Positions 15,846-25,409 of a stretch of DNA of 64,000 nucleotides are shown here, piece after piece. The stretch covers positions 1 to 64,000 of the forward strand of contig JAHLWS010000049.1 in the NCBI GenBank assembly GCA_019057795.1, in the 5' to 3' direction. The notes under the pieces were generated by a model that made no database searches, was not told the DNA's origin, and saw nothing but the letters and a program-made list of their open reading frames with translations. The stretch is from Promethearchaeota archaeon (GTDB lineage Archaea; Asgardarchaeota; Lokiarchaeia; Sigyniarchaeales; SOKP01). The position numbers and the translations under genes are program-made. The first letter of the stretch is position 1, and every line of letters begins with the position of its first letter.

Positions 15846-17078
15846 TTATTTTGTAATAAGCTCGTTTAGGCGCTCTTCTTTTTTAACAAAAAAAAAAGAA
15901 ACAAAAAATAGAAGTGCTGCGAATAAAAGGGTAAACCCGGTCATTAGGAAAATTCCTTGGTAAGATAAGAACACTAAAATATAACCGCTTATAATTGGAC
16001 CAATTGTTTGACCGATATCCATAATAGTACTTAGAACCCCAATTGCCGAACCATAGTTTTCTTTTTCTAAAAGATCCGTGATATACGCTGGTGTAGAAGA
16101 GGTGACACTTGCCATTCCTATACCAAAACTTATTAAAATAACGAATAACAAAATTAAATTCACAGTATGTGGTATAAACAAGGTTACAAAACCTCCTAAA
16201 AGGAGTCCACCAAGGATGACGTGTTTTCGTCCAACCTTGTCTGATAAATATCCCATAAAAGGTTTAGCTACAATTATCGTAAATGTAAGAATAGCAAGCA
16301 TTAACCCAATTAACCAAGGTTCGAAATTAAGAAAACTGATATAAAGAATAAAATAAGCTTCGATAATTCCATAAGCAAAATATTGACTGGCTTGAATAAT
16401 ACTAATTATCATGATCTTTTTATGACTAATAACATCTTTTAGACCCCTTAGAAATTCTTTTATTGTAAATAACTCTCTTTTTGAAATGTCAGCTTGAGTA
16501 TAACGAGATTTGCGAGTTTTGTAATAAAACATTGCAAAGAAAAATGCAATAATTCCTGAGAAACCACATACGAGATACACTCCATAATAATAATAATTTG
16601 TGGCATAAAGGATAAAGCCACCGGTTATGGGTGCGAAAAACCGACCGATAAGGGTTATTGAAGAAAATAATGAAATTTTTTCTCCTTTTTGTTTTGGATA
16701 TAATTCCGCTATTGCACTCGTGGCGACAGGAACAAATATTGCTGTGGAAAAGCCATGATAAAATCGAACTATCATTAAGATCCAAATATTAGTCGCAAAT
16801 AGATAAAAAAAAGGTGCTGAAGCAAAAATTACAATTGATAACAAAACAAGTTTTTCTCGTCCATACATATCAGAGAGGCGACCAGCAAACGCACTTACAA
16901 TTATTCCAGGGATAGTAGATGCTGCGAAAACATACCCGATGAATTGGAGTTCTTGGGAGGAAGTTATTAAAGACTTCGCAAAAAGCGGTAAAATTGGACT
17001 CTTTGACATGGTTGAGCTAAAGATAGCAACCAACCCAAGAATACTTATCATCAAAAAATAACTTTTCTTTAGACGCAT
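15846..17078 (-). CDS. Major facilitator superfamily transporter
   Basis: 410 residues with about 12 membrane helices. Both halves show the MFS loop 2-3 motif: AGRLSDMYGREKL in the first and MGYLSDKVGRKHV in the second. It resembles drug/proton antiporters of the 12-helix type. The gene lies among three acyl-CoA dehydrogenase genes, so an organic acid is one possible substrate. The sequence does not show the substrate. Confidence 0.8.
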   Translation of the reverse strand: MRLKKSYFLMISILGLVAIFSSTMSKSPILPLFAKSLITSSQELQFIGYVFAASTIPGIIVSAFAGRLSDMYGREKLVLLSIVIFASAPFFYLFATNIWILMIVRFYHGFSTAIFVPVATSAIAELYPKQKGEKISLFSSITLIGRFFAPITGGFILYATNYYYYGVYLVCGFSGIIAFFFAMFYYKTRKSRYTQADISKRELFTIKEFLRGLKDVISHKKIMIISIIQASQYFAYGIIEAYFILYISFLNFEPWLIGLMLAILTFTIIVAKPFMGYLSDKVGRKHVILGGLLLGGFVTLFIPHTVNLILLFVILISFGIGMASVTSSTPAYITDLLEKENYGSAIGVLSTIMDIGQTIGPIISGYILVFLSYQGIFLMTGFTLLFAALLFFVSFFFVKKEERLNELITK

Positions 17079-17285
17079 GAATTTATCAATTTTTTTTTAA
17101 ACCATTGAAGAAAATCAAACCTTTCAACTAAAAGAATATTACCAAAACAACGTATCTTTTTTTAGATTTTTTTAACAATAAAAATTCCGTTCCAAAAGTT
17201 TCTGTGAACTGGATAAATTATTAAATTAAAGTTTCTAAGTGTAGATAATAAAAATAAAAAAAAAGATATGAAGAAATTGGATGTC

Positions 17286-18590
17286 TTAGATACCACTCAT
17301 CTTGTAAAGTTGTCTCATGGCCATCGACATGACGTAATTCTGGATTTGCCGGCTGCCTCCAACGATTTCGGCGATTCTAGACATGTTTAATAAATCTTGC
17401 ATTAGAGTGTTATCACACAAACCAGCGCCGCCCATTAGATTTGCGGCTTCGTAACAAATTTCTGCTGAGAGTTTAGCAGCGTGATACTTGAATTGACTAG
17501 CAGAAGCTATTAAAGCTTGTGAAATGTTTTTAGGAAGCGTTCCTCCAAATTTTTCCATCTTACTATCATAATTTTTACAAAACATTAAAAGGCCTAGCGT
17601 GACGTTAGTTAATCTTGCCCATAGATCAGTTAAGAGAAAACCTACTCCTTGGAATTTTAGAATCATTTGATCGAATTGCTTTCTGTTGTTAACATATATG
17701 GCAGCATGAGCAACTGCGTTCCAACACTGGGCTATGCAATCGATTGCTATTCCTATTCTTTCCGGAACCAAACCCTCAAAAAGATGTTCTCGTCCCTTTC
17801 CTACGCCGCCTAACACGTAGTCCTTTGGCACTCTAAGGTTATCAAACCTTTCCTTACCTAGCCACACTTTTGGTACATATGGTATGAAAACTCGTTCACA
17901 GTTCCAACCGTCCCACGAGGTATCGATTAGGAACTGGGCCATCGTGTTCCCGTTGTTTTTCTCTGCAGTAGCGTAAGCAACTACGTATCCCGCTTTAGGT
18001 GCGTTAGTGTTATAAATCTTTTCTCCGTTAAGAAGGAAAGATCCGTCAGATTGCTCGTCGCATGTGGTCAACATGTGTACTGCGTCCGAGCCCCTTTCTG
18101 GTTCGGTGATTAAAATCGCTCCAGGCGTTTCGCCGGTGACAAATTTCTTTAAGATTTCTAATCTAATAGGTATATTTTCGTGATGTTCGTAAATAGGGTT
18201 GATAGCTAACACGGTTGCACCCCCCGCTAACGAAAATTGGGGATCAAAAAAGTCTACGGCTAAACATCTCATTAATTCCGTGGTTGCACCATAATCAGAG
18301 AAAATAATATCAATCATTTCGAAACTGTGAGCTCTAGTTAGGTAACCCTCGGCTCCAAATGCGGGGATCCAATCGTAAACATCTTCGTCAGGACCGTGAG
18401 TAATATTGTTTTTCTTTTCGAAACGCATGCAGAATTTTTGAGCTTTTTTTAGAAAATTAAACTCCTTAGGTTCTAAAATAGCCGTTAAGTTAGTGTTTAA
18501 AAACGAATATCTGTTTTTTAAGCTTAACTTTTCAAGGATTTCGTCACTTATAGCTTGAGTCATAAACTTAGTTTTTTTTTCTTCTTCCAT
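17286..18590 (-). CDS. Acyl-CoA dehydrogenase paralogue B
   Basis: 434 residues, collinear with the 14498 protein and very similar over long blocks (GAILITEPERGSDAVHMLTT, then HLFEGLVPERI). As in the other two, the canonical YEGT glutamate is replaced (IVGGSRQIQ), leaving the helix-G glutamate in LVPER as the likely base. It is transcribed away from the 14498 gene together with the 18774 paralogue, with 180 nt between them. Three near-identical copies suggest duplication with specialisation for different acyl-CoAs, or gene conversion. Confidence 0.85.
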   Translation of the reverse strand: MEEEKKTKFMTQAISDEILEKLSLKNRYSFLNTNLTAILEPKEFNFLKKAQKFCMRFEKKNNITHGPDEDVYDWIPAFGAEGYLTRAHSFEMIDIIFSDYGATTELMRCLAVDFFDPQFSLAGGATVLAINPIYEHHENIPIRLEILKKFVTGETPGAILITEPERGSDAVHMLTTCDEQSDGSFLLNGEKIYNTNAPKAGYVVAYATAEKNNGNTMAQFLIDTSWDGWNCERVFIPYVPKVWLGKERFDNLRVPKDYVLGGVGKGREHLFEGLVPERIGIAIDCIAQCWNAVAHAAIYVNNRKQFDQMILKFQGVGFLLTDLWARLTNVTLGLLMFCKNYDSKMEKFGGTLPKNISQALIASASQFKYHAAKLSAEICYEAANLMGGAGLCDNTLMQDLLNMSRIAEIVGGSRQIQNYVMSMAMRQLYKMSGI

Positions 18591-18773
18591 TTTTCTAACT
18601 CCGAATTTTTTAATCTATTTGAAATTTACAAGAGAAATAATATTACTAGGAAAAATATGATTTGTCTTTTTAACTTTTTTTTATTGAATATATATTAACT
18701 ATAGAAATATTGATAATTAATTGCTTATTTTCGCGTCAAAAAAAAAAAAAGAGAATGTAGACAAATGAATGTC

Positions 18774-20093
18774 CTATACGCCCGTCATCTTGTAAATTTG
18801 ACGTAACGCCATGCTTAGAATGTATTGTTGTATTTGCCGGCTGCCACCTACGATCTCTTGAATTCTGGAGATGTTTAATAGGTCGTGCATAAGGGTGTTG
18901 TCACACAAACCAGCTCCGCCCATAAGATTTGCGGCTTCATAGCAAATTTCTTTCGAAAGAGCACATGTATGATATTTATACATGCTTGCACCAGCTACCA
19001 TAGCTTGAGCAAGGTTTTTTGGAAGTTCTCCTCCAAACTGTTCAACCTTCTCGTCGTATTTTTCACAAAACCTCAGCAGCCCTTGGGTAACATTTGATAA
19101 TCTTGCCCAAAGATCAGTTAAAAGAAATCCTACGCCCTGGAATTTCAAAATCATTTGATTGAACTGCTTTCTGTTGTTAACATATATGGCCGCATGAGCT
19201 ATTGCGTTCCAAGATTGCGATGTAGCATCGAGGGCGATACCTATCCTTTCAGGTACTAACCCTTCAAATAAGTGCTCGCGTCCTTTTCCTACGCCGCCTA
19301 ACAAGTAATCCTTAGGCACTCTAAGATCTGTAAAGTATTCGTGACCTAGCCATACTTTTGGGACCCAAGGGATCATAACGCGATCGCAACTCCAACCGTC
19401 CCACGAGGTATCGATTAGGAACTGAGCCATCGTGTTCCCGTTGTTTTTCTCTGCTGTAGCATAAGCTACAACGTATCCCGCTTTAGGTCCATTAGTACTA
19501 TAAATCTTCTCTCCGTTGAGAAGAAAAGATCCGTCGTCCTGCTCGTCGCACGTGGTTAACATGTGTACTGCGTCCGAGCCCCTTTCTGGTTCGGTGATTA
19601 ATATTGCTCCTGGCGTTTCGCCTGTTACAAATTTTTTTAAGATTTCTAATCTAATAGGTATATTTTCGTGATGAAAATAGACCGGATTAATAGCTAGTAT
19701 TGTAGCACCCCCTGCCATAGAAAACTGAGGGTCAAAGAAACTTAAGGCTAAACATCTCATTAATTCTATTGCTAATCCATTGTCTGGAAAATTTAAGTCA
19801 ATTTCTTCGTAAGGATGAGCGCGTGAAATTAACCCTTCTTTTCCAAAATCGGGGATCCAATGATAAAATCCCTCGTCTGGGGCATGAGTGATGTTATTCT
19901 TTTTTTCATAGCGAACACAAAACTTTTCAGCTTTCCTAAGAAAGTTCATATGCTTTTGGTCTAAAACAGTCATTAAATTAGTATTCAAGAAAGCATATCG
20001 ATTCTTAAGGCTTAACTTCTCAAGAATTTCTTCACTAATGGCTTGGTCAATAAATCTGGTTTTTTTTTCGTTTTCCATAATTTTTACTACCAC
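18774..20093 (-). CDS. Acyl-CoA dehydrogenase paralogue C
   Basis: 439 residues. It shares with paralogue B the blocks ILITEPERGSDAVHML, GYVVAYATAEKNNGN and HLFEGLVPERI. Differences cluster in the N-terminal 110 residues and around 330-375, where substrate specificity could lie. Two possible starts exist; the ATG at 20078 (MENEKKTRF) aligns best with the start of paralogue B (MEEEKKTKF). The C-terminal motif is again IVGGSRQIQ in place of YEGT. FAD binding is expected from the conserved central domain. Confidence 0.85.
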   Translation of the reverse strand: MVVKIMENEKKTRFIDQAISEEILEKLSLKNRYAFLNTNLMTVLDQKHMNFLRKAEKFCVRYEKKNNITHAPDEGFYHWIPDFGKEGLISRAHPYEEIDLNFPDNGLAIELMRCLALSFFDPQFSMAGGATILAINPVYFHHENIPIRLEILKKFVTGETPGAILITEPERGSDAVHMLTTCDEQDDGSFLLNGEKIYSTNGPKAGYVVAYATAEKNNGNTMAQFLIDTSWDGWSCDRVMIPWVPKVWLGHEYFTDLRVPKDYLLGGVGKGREHLFEGLVPERIGIALDATSQSWNAIAHAAIYVNNRKQFNQMILKFQGVGFLLTDLWARLSNVTQGLLRFCEKYDEKVEQFGGELPKNLAQAMVAGASMYKYHTCALSKEICYEAANLMGGAGLCDNTLMHDLLNISRIQEIVGGSRQIQQYILSMALRQIYKMTGV

Positions 20094-20298
20094 TTTTTGA
20101 CAATTTTATAATTTTATGTTAATTATATTCTACTATGAAGAATGTGATTTATCTTTTTAATTTACTTACTAGAAATTGTAATTTTAGGGTTCATTTAGAG
20201 AAAAATGGTTGATAATTTTTATCTTCCTATTTTCAAATTTAATAATAAAATGATTGGAAAATTAACATTCGAATAAATAAAAAGCATATTCAATGCTT

Positions 20299-21042
20299 TT
20301 ACATTATTATTTTTTTTAATCTGTTAGAAAATTTCTTAGAAATTATTAAGGCGGTTTCAAAAGGGCATTTCTTCTTGAATTGAATAACGGTAATAAAATT
20401 TTCAAATCCAACTAAAGATAAAATCCCGTAATCTTCGAGAGAAATTAATTCGTGTATTCGAGAATTTCCGATAATAAATCGGCTTTCTAGTAGCCTTATA
20501 ATTTCAGATAATACGTTAGAATTAAGGTAAGAGACTATTACTCTTCCTGTTTGAGTTAGTAATGCAGAAGATATGACGAAAGACGAGAAAGTATGGAGTT
20601 CTTTAAAAACTTCAATTAATTCCTTTTGAATTTCATCTGAAACTAGCTTTTTGCTTTCGATGATCTCATCAACATTTTTTTCAAAGTTTTGGTATTTTGA
20701 AACTTCACCATCAAAATTCTCAGTAAGCAGCTGCAAATCAAACTCGTTTAGGAATTCGCTTTTAATTTCTCTCAATTGATTCCTTAATTCGACGAGGTTA
20801 TCGGTTCTATCGCTAAATAAAGCGAACATTAATTCACTTGAATCAGCTTTTTCGACCTCAAAAATAAATCTAAAAGGTCCGACCTCTATTTCAGATAGCT
20901 CCTTAGTTTTCAGAGTTTGTTTAACAAAAGAAAAAATCGCACTTAAAAAGCTACTTGTCAGTTTAATGTTAAAAATATCTTCATATGTTTTATAAAAGAT
21001 TAGTTCCCCTGTAGATTTCATAATGAAGATATTTTTTATCAT
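20299..21042 (-). CDS. Longin/roadblock-type regulatory protein
   Basis: 247 residues. The N-terminal 115 resemble a longin-like domain (IKNIFIMKSTGELIFYKTYED, closing with a helix). The C-terminal 90 resemble a roadblock/LC7 fold (ISSALLTQTGRVIVSY, then YGILSLVGFENFITVIQFKK). A charged helix joins them. In Asgard archaea such proteins are numerous and are thought to act with Ras-like GTPases as scaffolds or exchange factors. Two such GTPases lie about 4-5 kb to the right. The assignment rests on pattern and length, not on a catalytic motif. Confidence 0.55.
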   Translation of the reverse strand: MIKNIFIMKSTGELIFYKTYEDIFNIKLTSSFLSAIFSFVKQTLKTKELSEIEVGPFRFIFEVEKADSSELMFALFSDRTDNLVELRNQLREIKSEFLNEFDLQLLTENFDGEVSKYQNFEKNVDEIIESKKLVSDEIQKELIEVFKELHTFSSFVISSALLTQTGRVIVSYLNSNVLSEIIRLLESRFIIGNSRIHELISLEDYGILSLVGFENFITVIQFKKKCPFETALIISKKFSNRLKKIIM

Positions 21043-21271
21043 GCGAGTTCAAAAAATAAATTTATTTTACCCAATAATACAGATTTTATACTCTTTTAAT
21101 AAAAGTTTAAGTTTAAAAATTCTTGTATAATTCGTTCTTATAACATTAACGCAATAGAATTACACATTTTTTTCAAAAATTTAATTTGACGAAAATGTTA
21201 GTTTAACAGTTTAACTAAATTGTAATATCCCAAATTAAGGTTTTTATTTTTTATTTGAGAAATGATAAAAT

Positions 21272-22036
21272 TTAGAACCCATCAAATTTAGCCCATTCGT
21301 CGTCGTCTTCGAATTCGTCTTCTTCTTCACGAAAATCTTCAGCTTTTTTTGCCTTAGTCCCTTCAGTTGATTCTTCTTCGTACTCATCATAATCGTCGTC
21401 AAAACTTATGGCTTTATCTAAGTCCGTAGCTATTTCGACTTCGCTAATTTTTATTTCAGGGATTGGTTCTTCTTCGCGCTTTTTCTTTCCAACAAGTTTC
21501 AGATAGTCTCCATGAATTTTAATTGTAATAGGTGTTTCTTCTTGTAGAAGGCGCACTACCACTTCCTCACTGCTCGATGTATCGTGTGGCATACGCATTA
21601 CAATCGCTCTGGAGCCTTCAAATACGCCGCTTATAATTTCAACTGTATCGCCCGATTCTAAATATTCGGTAACACTCCTTGGGAGTAGTACGTGTTTTAA
21701 CTCGACTAATTCAATATTTTGAACGATCCTTCCTTTTATATGAGGTATACCTTGTACTGCAATTTGGACCGCCCTCTTCTGGGGCGCTTCAAAGAACACA
21801 TAGCCTGGTAATAAAGGGGATACGAGCATTGCCCTAATATCAGGAACAATATCCAAGATTTTAAATCTGTAGAAAATTTGTTTTAAAATATTGCTCTCTT
21901 GGTTAATTGTAGTCCTTACAGCAAAGAGAGTAGTAGAAGGTTCTTGATCTTCTTCTTTCTCGATAATAATTAAATTATCTTCTAAATCTATTCCTTCTTT
22001 TTCACTCTCTTTTACATTATCCTCTTGATCCACCAT
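21272..22036 (-). CDS. spt5: Transcription elongation factor Spt5 with acidic tail
   Basis: 254 residues. The NGN domain (about 37-118, including LLPGYVFFEAP) is followed by a KOW domain (SGDTVEIISGVFEGSRAIVMR, about 128-185). It binds the RNA polymerase clamp and aids processivity. Archaeal Spt5 usually ends after KOW, near 150 residues. Here an acidic tail of about 65 residues follows (DDDYDEYEEESTEG, then EEDEFEDDDEW), and the N-terminus is also acidic. The gene is upstream of aIF1A on the same strand. Confidence 0.9.
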   Translation of the reverse strand: MVDQEDNVKESEKEGIDLEDNLIIIEKEEDQEPSTTLFAVRTTINQESNILKQIFYRFKILDIVPDIRAMLVSPLLPGYVFFEAPQKRAVQIAVQGIPHIKGRIVQNIELVELKHVLLPRSVTEYLESGDTVEIISGVFEGSRAIVMRMPHDTSSSEEVVVRLLQEETPITIKIHGDYLKLVGKKKREEEPIPEIKISEVEIATDLDKAISFDDDYDEYEEESTEGTKAKKAEDFREEEDEFEDDDEWAKFDGF

Positions 22037-22216
22037 ACCTTTTCACTTTTCCTTATTTGAATTATCCAAGTTTAAGATGTTTAAATAACAATTTCTTAGA
22101 AAAGAAGTTTATGATCTAAAGGAAATTCTAAATTAAAAAATTTTGCTTTTTAAAGAGATTTTAAAAATAAGCGTAAAATTCTGCCTGTTATGAACAATTA
22201 AAGATATTTTAAGCTT

Positions 22217-22597
22217 TTAAAAAGGAATATTATTTATATCTAATATTTCTGGAATTCTTCTGTTTCGCTCAAGCCAAGAAATTTCAGCATTAGTATATCG
22301 CCAAGTAATTTCACATTTACCCAACTTACCTTCTACTTTCGTTTCCCAATCCCAAGGAGATATTACTATCAAATCACCTTTTCTTATCCATACCCTTTTT
22401 TTAATTTTACCACGAATTCTACCTATTCTATGTTCACCATCTTGACAAAATACGCCCATTCGTTCACTACCATATATATCAACAACTCTAGCAAACATTT
22501 CTCCAATTCGGGTATTTGGGAATTTTACGCGTGTAATTACTGGGGGTATATAAGGACCTCTACTCTTCCCCCTCTTCGCTTGTTTTTTTTTAGCCAC
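22217..22597 (-). CDS. eif1A: Translation initiation factor aIF1A
   Basis: 126 residues. A basic start (MAKKKQAKRGKSRG) is followed by the S1-like OB fold: EMFARVVDIYGSERMGVFCQDG, then IRGKIKKRVWIRKGDLIVIS. aIF1A binds the A site of the small ribosomal subunit during initiation. Length and motifs are normal for the family. It sits next to Spt5 and a small cupin gene on the same strand. Confidence 0.93.
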   Translation of the reverse strand: MAKKKQAKRGKSRGPYIPPVITRVKFPNTRIGEMFARVVDIYGSERMGVFCQDGEHRIGRIRGKIKKRVWIRKGDLIVISPWDWETKVEGKLGKCEITWRYTNAEISWLERNRRIPEILDINNIPF

Positions 22598-22629
22598 AAT
22601 TTTTTACCTTTTATTTTCAATTTATAAAA

Positions 22630-22965
22630 TTAAAACTTATCTTCAGGTTTATATTCTCCTTTAATAAATACTATTTTTGCATTTTTATCAGAATCATTAC
22701 GAATATTATGCATTTCTTTTGGTTCAATTAAGAATACGCTTCCTTCTGGAGCGTCGTATTCTTTATCGTCTATAATCATAATGCCATTACCGTCAATAAA
22801 ATAGAAAGTTTCGTCAATAAAGTTATGTCCATGAGATTTTTCGGCCATAGATTCGCCTGGTTTGAGCAAAATTAAACCCCAATCAATGCTAGGCCCGCGC
22901 ATTAAATATTTTACGCCAGAATCTCCTTCTCTATACTTAAAGTCGTTTTCGTTAACGCGTTTAAT
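22630..22965 (-). CDS. Single-domain cupin protein
   Basis: About 111 residues if translation starts at the ATT at 22963-22965. Cupin motif 1 is visible as KSHGHNFIDETFYFIDGNG and motif 2 as EGSVFLIEPKEMHNI, giving H, H, E and H metal ligands. From the ATG at 22902 the domain would lack its first strand. Upstream, the frame encodes KRVNENDFKYREGDSGVKYL, typical for the family, but has no ATG, GTG or TTG before a stop. AGTGA at 22972-22976 lies 6 nt before the ATT. The substrate is unknown. Confidence 0.75.
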   Translation of the reverse strand: MKRVNENDFKYREGDSGVKYLMRGPSIDWGLILLKPGESMAEKSHGHNFIDETFYFIDGNGIMIIDDKEYDAPEGSVFLIEPKEMHNIRNDSDKNAKIVFIKGEYKPEDKF

Positions 22966-22970
22966 TTTTT

Positions 22971-22976
22971 ATCACT
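22971..22976 (-). promoter_or_regulatory. Ribosome-binding site for an ATT start
   Basis: AGTGAT on the minus strand matches most of the GGTGA-type site used elsewhere here. The ATT at 22963-22965 follows the AGTGA core by 6 nt. It supports the longer cupin reading frame. Confidence 0.45.
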
Positions 22977-23040
22977 AATTCTTTTATTATAAATCAAATT
23001 ATCAAAATTAAATTAAGTTAAAAATTTTATTATAAATGAT

Positions 23041-24228
23041 ATGTTTTTAACTTTTAAATTTGCAAGTATCCCGCATATAATTTTTGGTGCCAGAAAGTTA
23101 AATGAACTATATAACATAATACCAAAATTCGGAAAAAATGTTCTTTATGTAATTGGAGGAAAGTCGCTTAAGGAATCGGGTAAATGGGACGAGATTGTGA
23201 ATGCGATGGAAAAGAAATCGGTAAATATTTCGATAATTTCGATTTATGGAGAACCTACACCAACGCTTATTGACGAAGCTGTAGCGAAGTATAGAAGTAA
23301 AAACATAGATTTAGTCGTAGGAATTGGTGGGGGAAGCGTTACTGACGCGGGTAAAGCGATTTCAGCAATGATTCCTAAAGAAGATTCAATTATGAACTAC
23401 CTCGAGGGTGTTGGGAATAAAATACACGATGGAAAAAAAATACCGTATATTGCGGTTCCTACAACATCGGGTACCGGTAGTGAGGTAACAAAAAATGCGG
23501 TTATTTCTGAGGTGGGCCCTGAAGGTTTTAAGAAATCTCTTCGCCACGATAACTTAATCCCAAATTATGCCATTATCGACCCCGAACTTGTATTATCTAG
23601 CCCTTCTTCTGTGTCTGCTGCCTGTGGAATGGATGCTTTTACGCAACTAATAGAGGCATATGTTTCACCTCTAGCAAGCCCTATCACTGACGCTTTAGCT
23701 TTTGCGGGCATGAGATATGTGAAAGACGCAATAATACCTGCTTGTAGTACTCACGCTTTGGATATAGGCGTAAGATCTGCTATGGCGTACGGTTCTTTGA
23801 TGTCAGGGATTGCCCTTGCAAACGCAGGATTAGGCATTGTTCACGGATTAGCGTCGGCTTTAGGAGGATTATTTGAAATCCCTCACGGTGTAGTGTGTGG
23901 AACGCTTCTTGCAGAAAGTACAAAGATGAACATCACGCAATTGCAAAAGATTGGCGACGCTGGTAAAAAGGGATTATTAAAATATGCCATGGTTGGGGCT
24001 TTACTTGCTGGTAAGGAAAGGTATGAAAATATTGATGTTTCTAACTATTGTTCAATATTAATTGATACTCTTGAAAAATGGACAAATGATTTAAACATCG
24101 ATCGTCTAGGAAATTATGGTGTTACAATCAAAGAAGCCGATAAAATTGTAAAAAAGGCAGGATTGAAAAATAATCCAGTGCAACTTAGACGAGATGATAT
24201 AATGGAGATAGTGCGAAATCGTATCTAA
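23041..24228 (+). CDS. Iron-containing alcohol dehydrogenase
   Basis: 395 residues, the normal length for the group III family. The NAD(P)-binding part has GIGGGSVTDAGKAI and PTTSGTGSEVT. The metal ligands are D in CGMDAFTQLIEAY and the histidines in GLGIVHGLAS and FEIPHGVVCG. It would interconvert an alcohol and an aldehyde. A lipid- or acyl-CoA-related substrate would fit the many acyl-CoA dehydrogenases in the window, but that is inference. Confidence 0.9.
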   Translation: MFLTFKFASIPHIIFGARKLNELYNIIPKFGKNVLYVIGGKSLKESGKWDEIVNAMEKKSVNISIISIYGEPTPTLIDEAVAKYRSKNIDLVVGIGGGSVTDAGKAISAMIPKEDSIMNYLEGVGNKIHDGKKIPYIAVPTTSGTGSEVTKNAVISEVGPEGFKKSLRHDNLIPNYAIIDPELVLSSPSSVSAACGMDAFTQLIEAYVSPLASPITDALAFAGMRYVKDAIIPACSTHALDIGVRSAMAYGSLMSGIALANAGLGIVHGLASALGGLFEIPHGVVCGTLLAESTKMNITQLQKIGDAGKKGLLKYAMVGALLAGKERYENIDVSNYCSILIDTLEKWTNDLNIDRLGNYGVTIKEADKIVKKAGLKNNPVQLRRDDIMEIVRNRI

Positions 24229-24258
24229 AAGAGCACCACAATAAAATCTTGATAAATT

Positions 24259-24774
24259 TCAGAATTTTTTAATAATTTCTTTTGTCAATAATTCGAACGC
24301 TAAATCTGTATTTTCTCCCGTTTTACTTGAAATTCGCAAGTAATCAAACATCTCGTAATACTCCTTTACTTCCAAAACATATGTGTCGTTTATCGTTATC
24401 ATATCTGTCAAATCTGCTTTTGAGCCAAGTAAAAGAATAGGTAAATCAAGATTTTCCATTCGACAGAGTTTAACCCACTCATCAATACTATTTAAAGAAA
24501 AGGGCCTTGTTAGATCGAAAAGAAATAAAGCTCCTTTTGCACCCATCATGTAATTCTTGAGGAGAAATCTAAACCTTTCTTGTCCTCCAAAATCCCATAT
24601 TTGTAACAAAATTTTATTACCGTCTAAATCAATCTCTTTTAGAAAAAATTCAACTCCTAGCGTCATTTTTGTGTCTGCTAAAAATTTTCCCTCGACATAA
24701 CGATGAAGAAGCGTAGTCTTACCAACGCCCCCTTCTCCAGTTGTGATGATTTTTAGTACAATAGGTTTAGACAT
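24259..24774 (-). CDS. Ras/Rab-like small GTPase 1
   Basis: 171 residues. The P-loop is GEGGVGKT (13-20). G2 is likely a threonine in TKMTLG. G3 is WDFGGQE (60-66) with the catalytic glutamine. G4 is GSKAD (117-121), with serine in place of the usual asparagine or threonine, and G5 is ISSKTGEN. There is no C-terminal cysteine for lipidation, unlike eukaryotic Rab. It is about 60% similar by eye to the GTPase at 25410, and a PIN gene lies between them. It may work with the longin/roadblock proteins nearby. Confidence 0.88.
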   Translation of the reverse strand: MSKPIVLKIITTGEGGVGKTTLLHRYVEGKFLADTKMTLGVEFFLKEIDLDGNKILLQIWDFGGQERFRFLLKNYMMGAKGALFLFDLTRPFSLNSIDEWVKLCRMENLDLPILLLGSKADLTDMITINDTYVLEVKEYYEMFDYLRISSKTGENTDLAFELLTKEIIKKF

Positions 24775-24954
24775 CTGATTACCACAATTATTATGTGAGC
24801 TTCAAAATTTTAAGCATTTAACTTTAAATTCAATAAGACTTGTAAACAACAACAAAAATAATTAATATTATTGAAATTTTAAAGAGTAATAAAGTTTTAT
24901 AATTAAAGCAAAAGAGACCTCATCCATATATGGATCTAAATATCTAAGCCATCT

Positions 24955-25386
24955 TTAATCGAAAGAAAGATATCTTTTCTGTCGTAAAAAAATCGTGCTG
25001 ACTTCCATTTTCTTTGCTTTCCTACGCAATTCTGCGTCGTTAGTAGCTAAAAAGACTCTTTTACTTCTACTTTTTAACTCCATACAAGACTTTAATAAAA
25101 AATTATCTGTAGTTTCAACTTTTAATTTTATGTTTTGTTTGTAATCAATATTATATTTTTCGTTATTTTTTTCTAAATATAAAAGTCCAGCCTTAAAATT
25201 CATGTGAAATTTTCTAGCTTCTGGTTCTCGACTCTTTTTAGCTTCTAGTTCGTCGAGAATTTGCTTATAAACGATAAAAATAGTTTTTCCTTCTAAACTC
25301 GCGTCTATTTCGTATAGATAATCTATTTTAAATTGAAATGGGAGTAAAATAAAGTTGGCATCTATTACGATTAAATTTTCTAACAT
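24955..25386 (-). CDS. PIN-domain nuclease
   Basis: 143 residues. The acidic residues expected of a PIN nuclease are visible: D in VIDANFILLP, E in QILDELEAKK, and D in LATNDAELRRKA. It looks like the archaeal Fcf1/Utp23-type group involved in RNA processing rather than a VapC toxin, because no antitoxin gene is adjacent. It sits between two related GTPase genes on the same strand, 23 nt after the second, and is probably co-transcribed with them. Confidence 0.75.
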   Translation of the reverse strand: MLENLIVIDANFILLPFQFKIDYLYEIDASLEGKTIFIVYKQILDELEAKKSREPEARKFHMNFKAGLLYLEKNNEKYNIDYKQNIKLKVETTDNFLLKSCMELKSRSKRVFLATNDAELRRKAKKMEVSTIFLRQKRYLSFD

Positions 25387-25409
25387 TATTTGACATATAG
25401 GTTAAGAAT

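Noticed and set aside
24955..25386. PIN protein as a VapC toxin.
   Set aside because: There is no antitoxin-like gene beside it, and the sequence looks more like archaeal RNA-processing PIN proteins.
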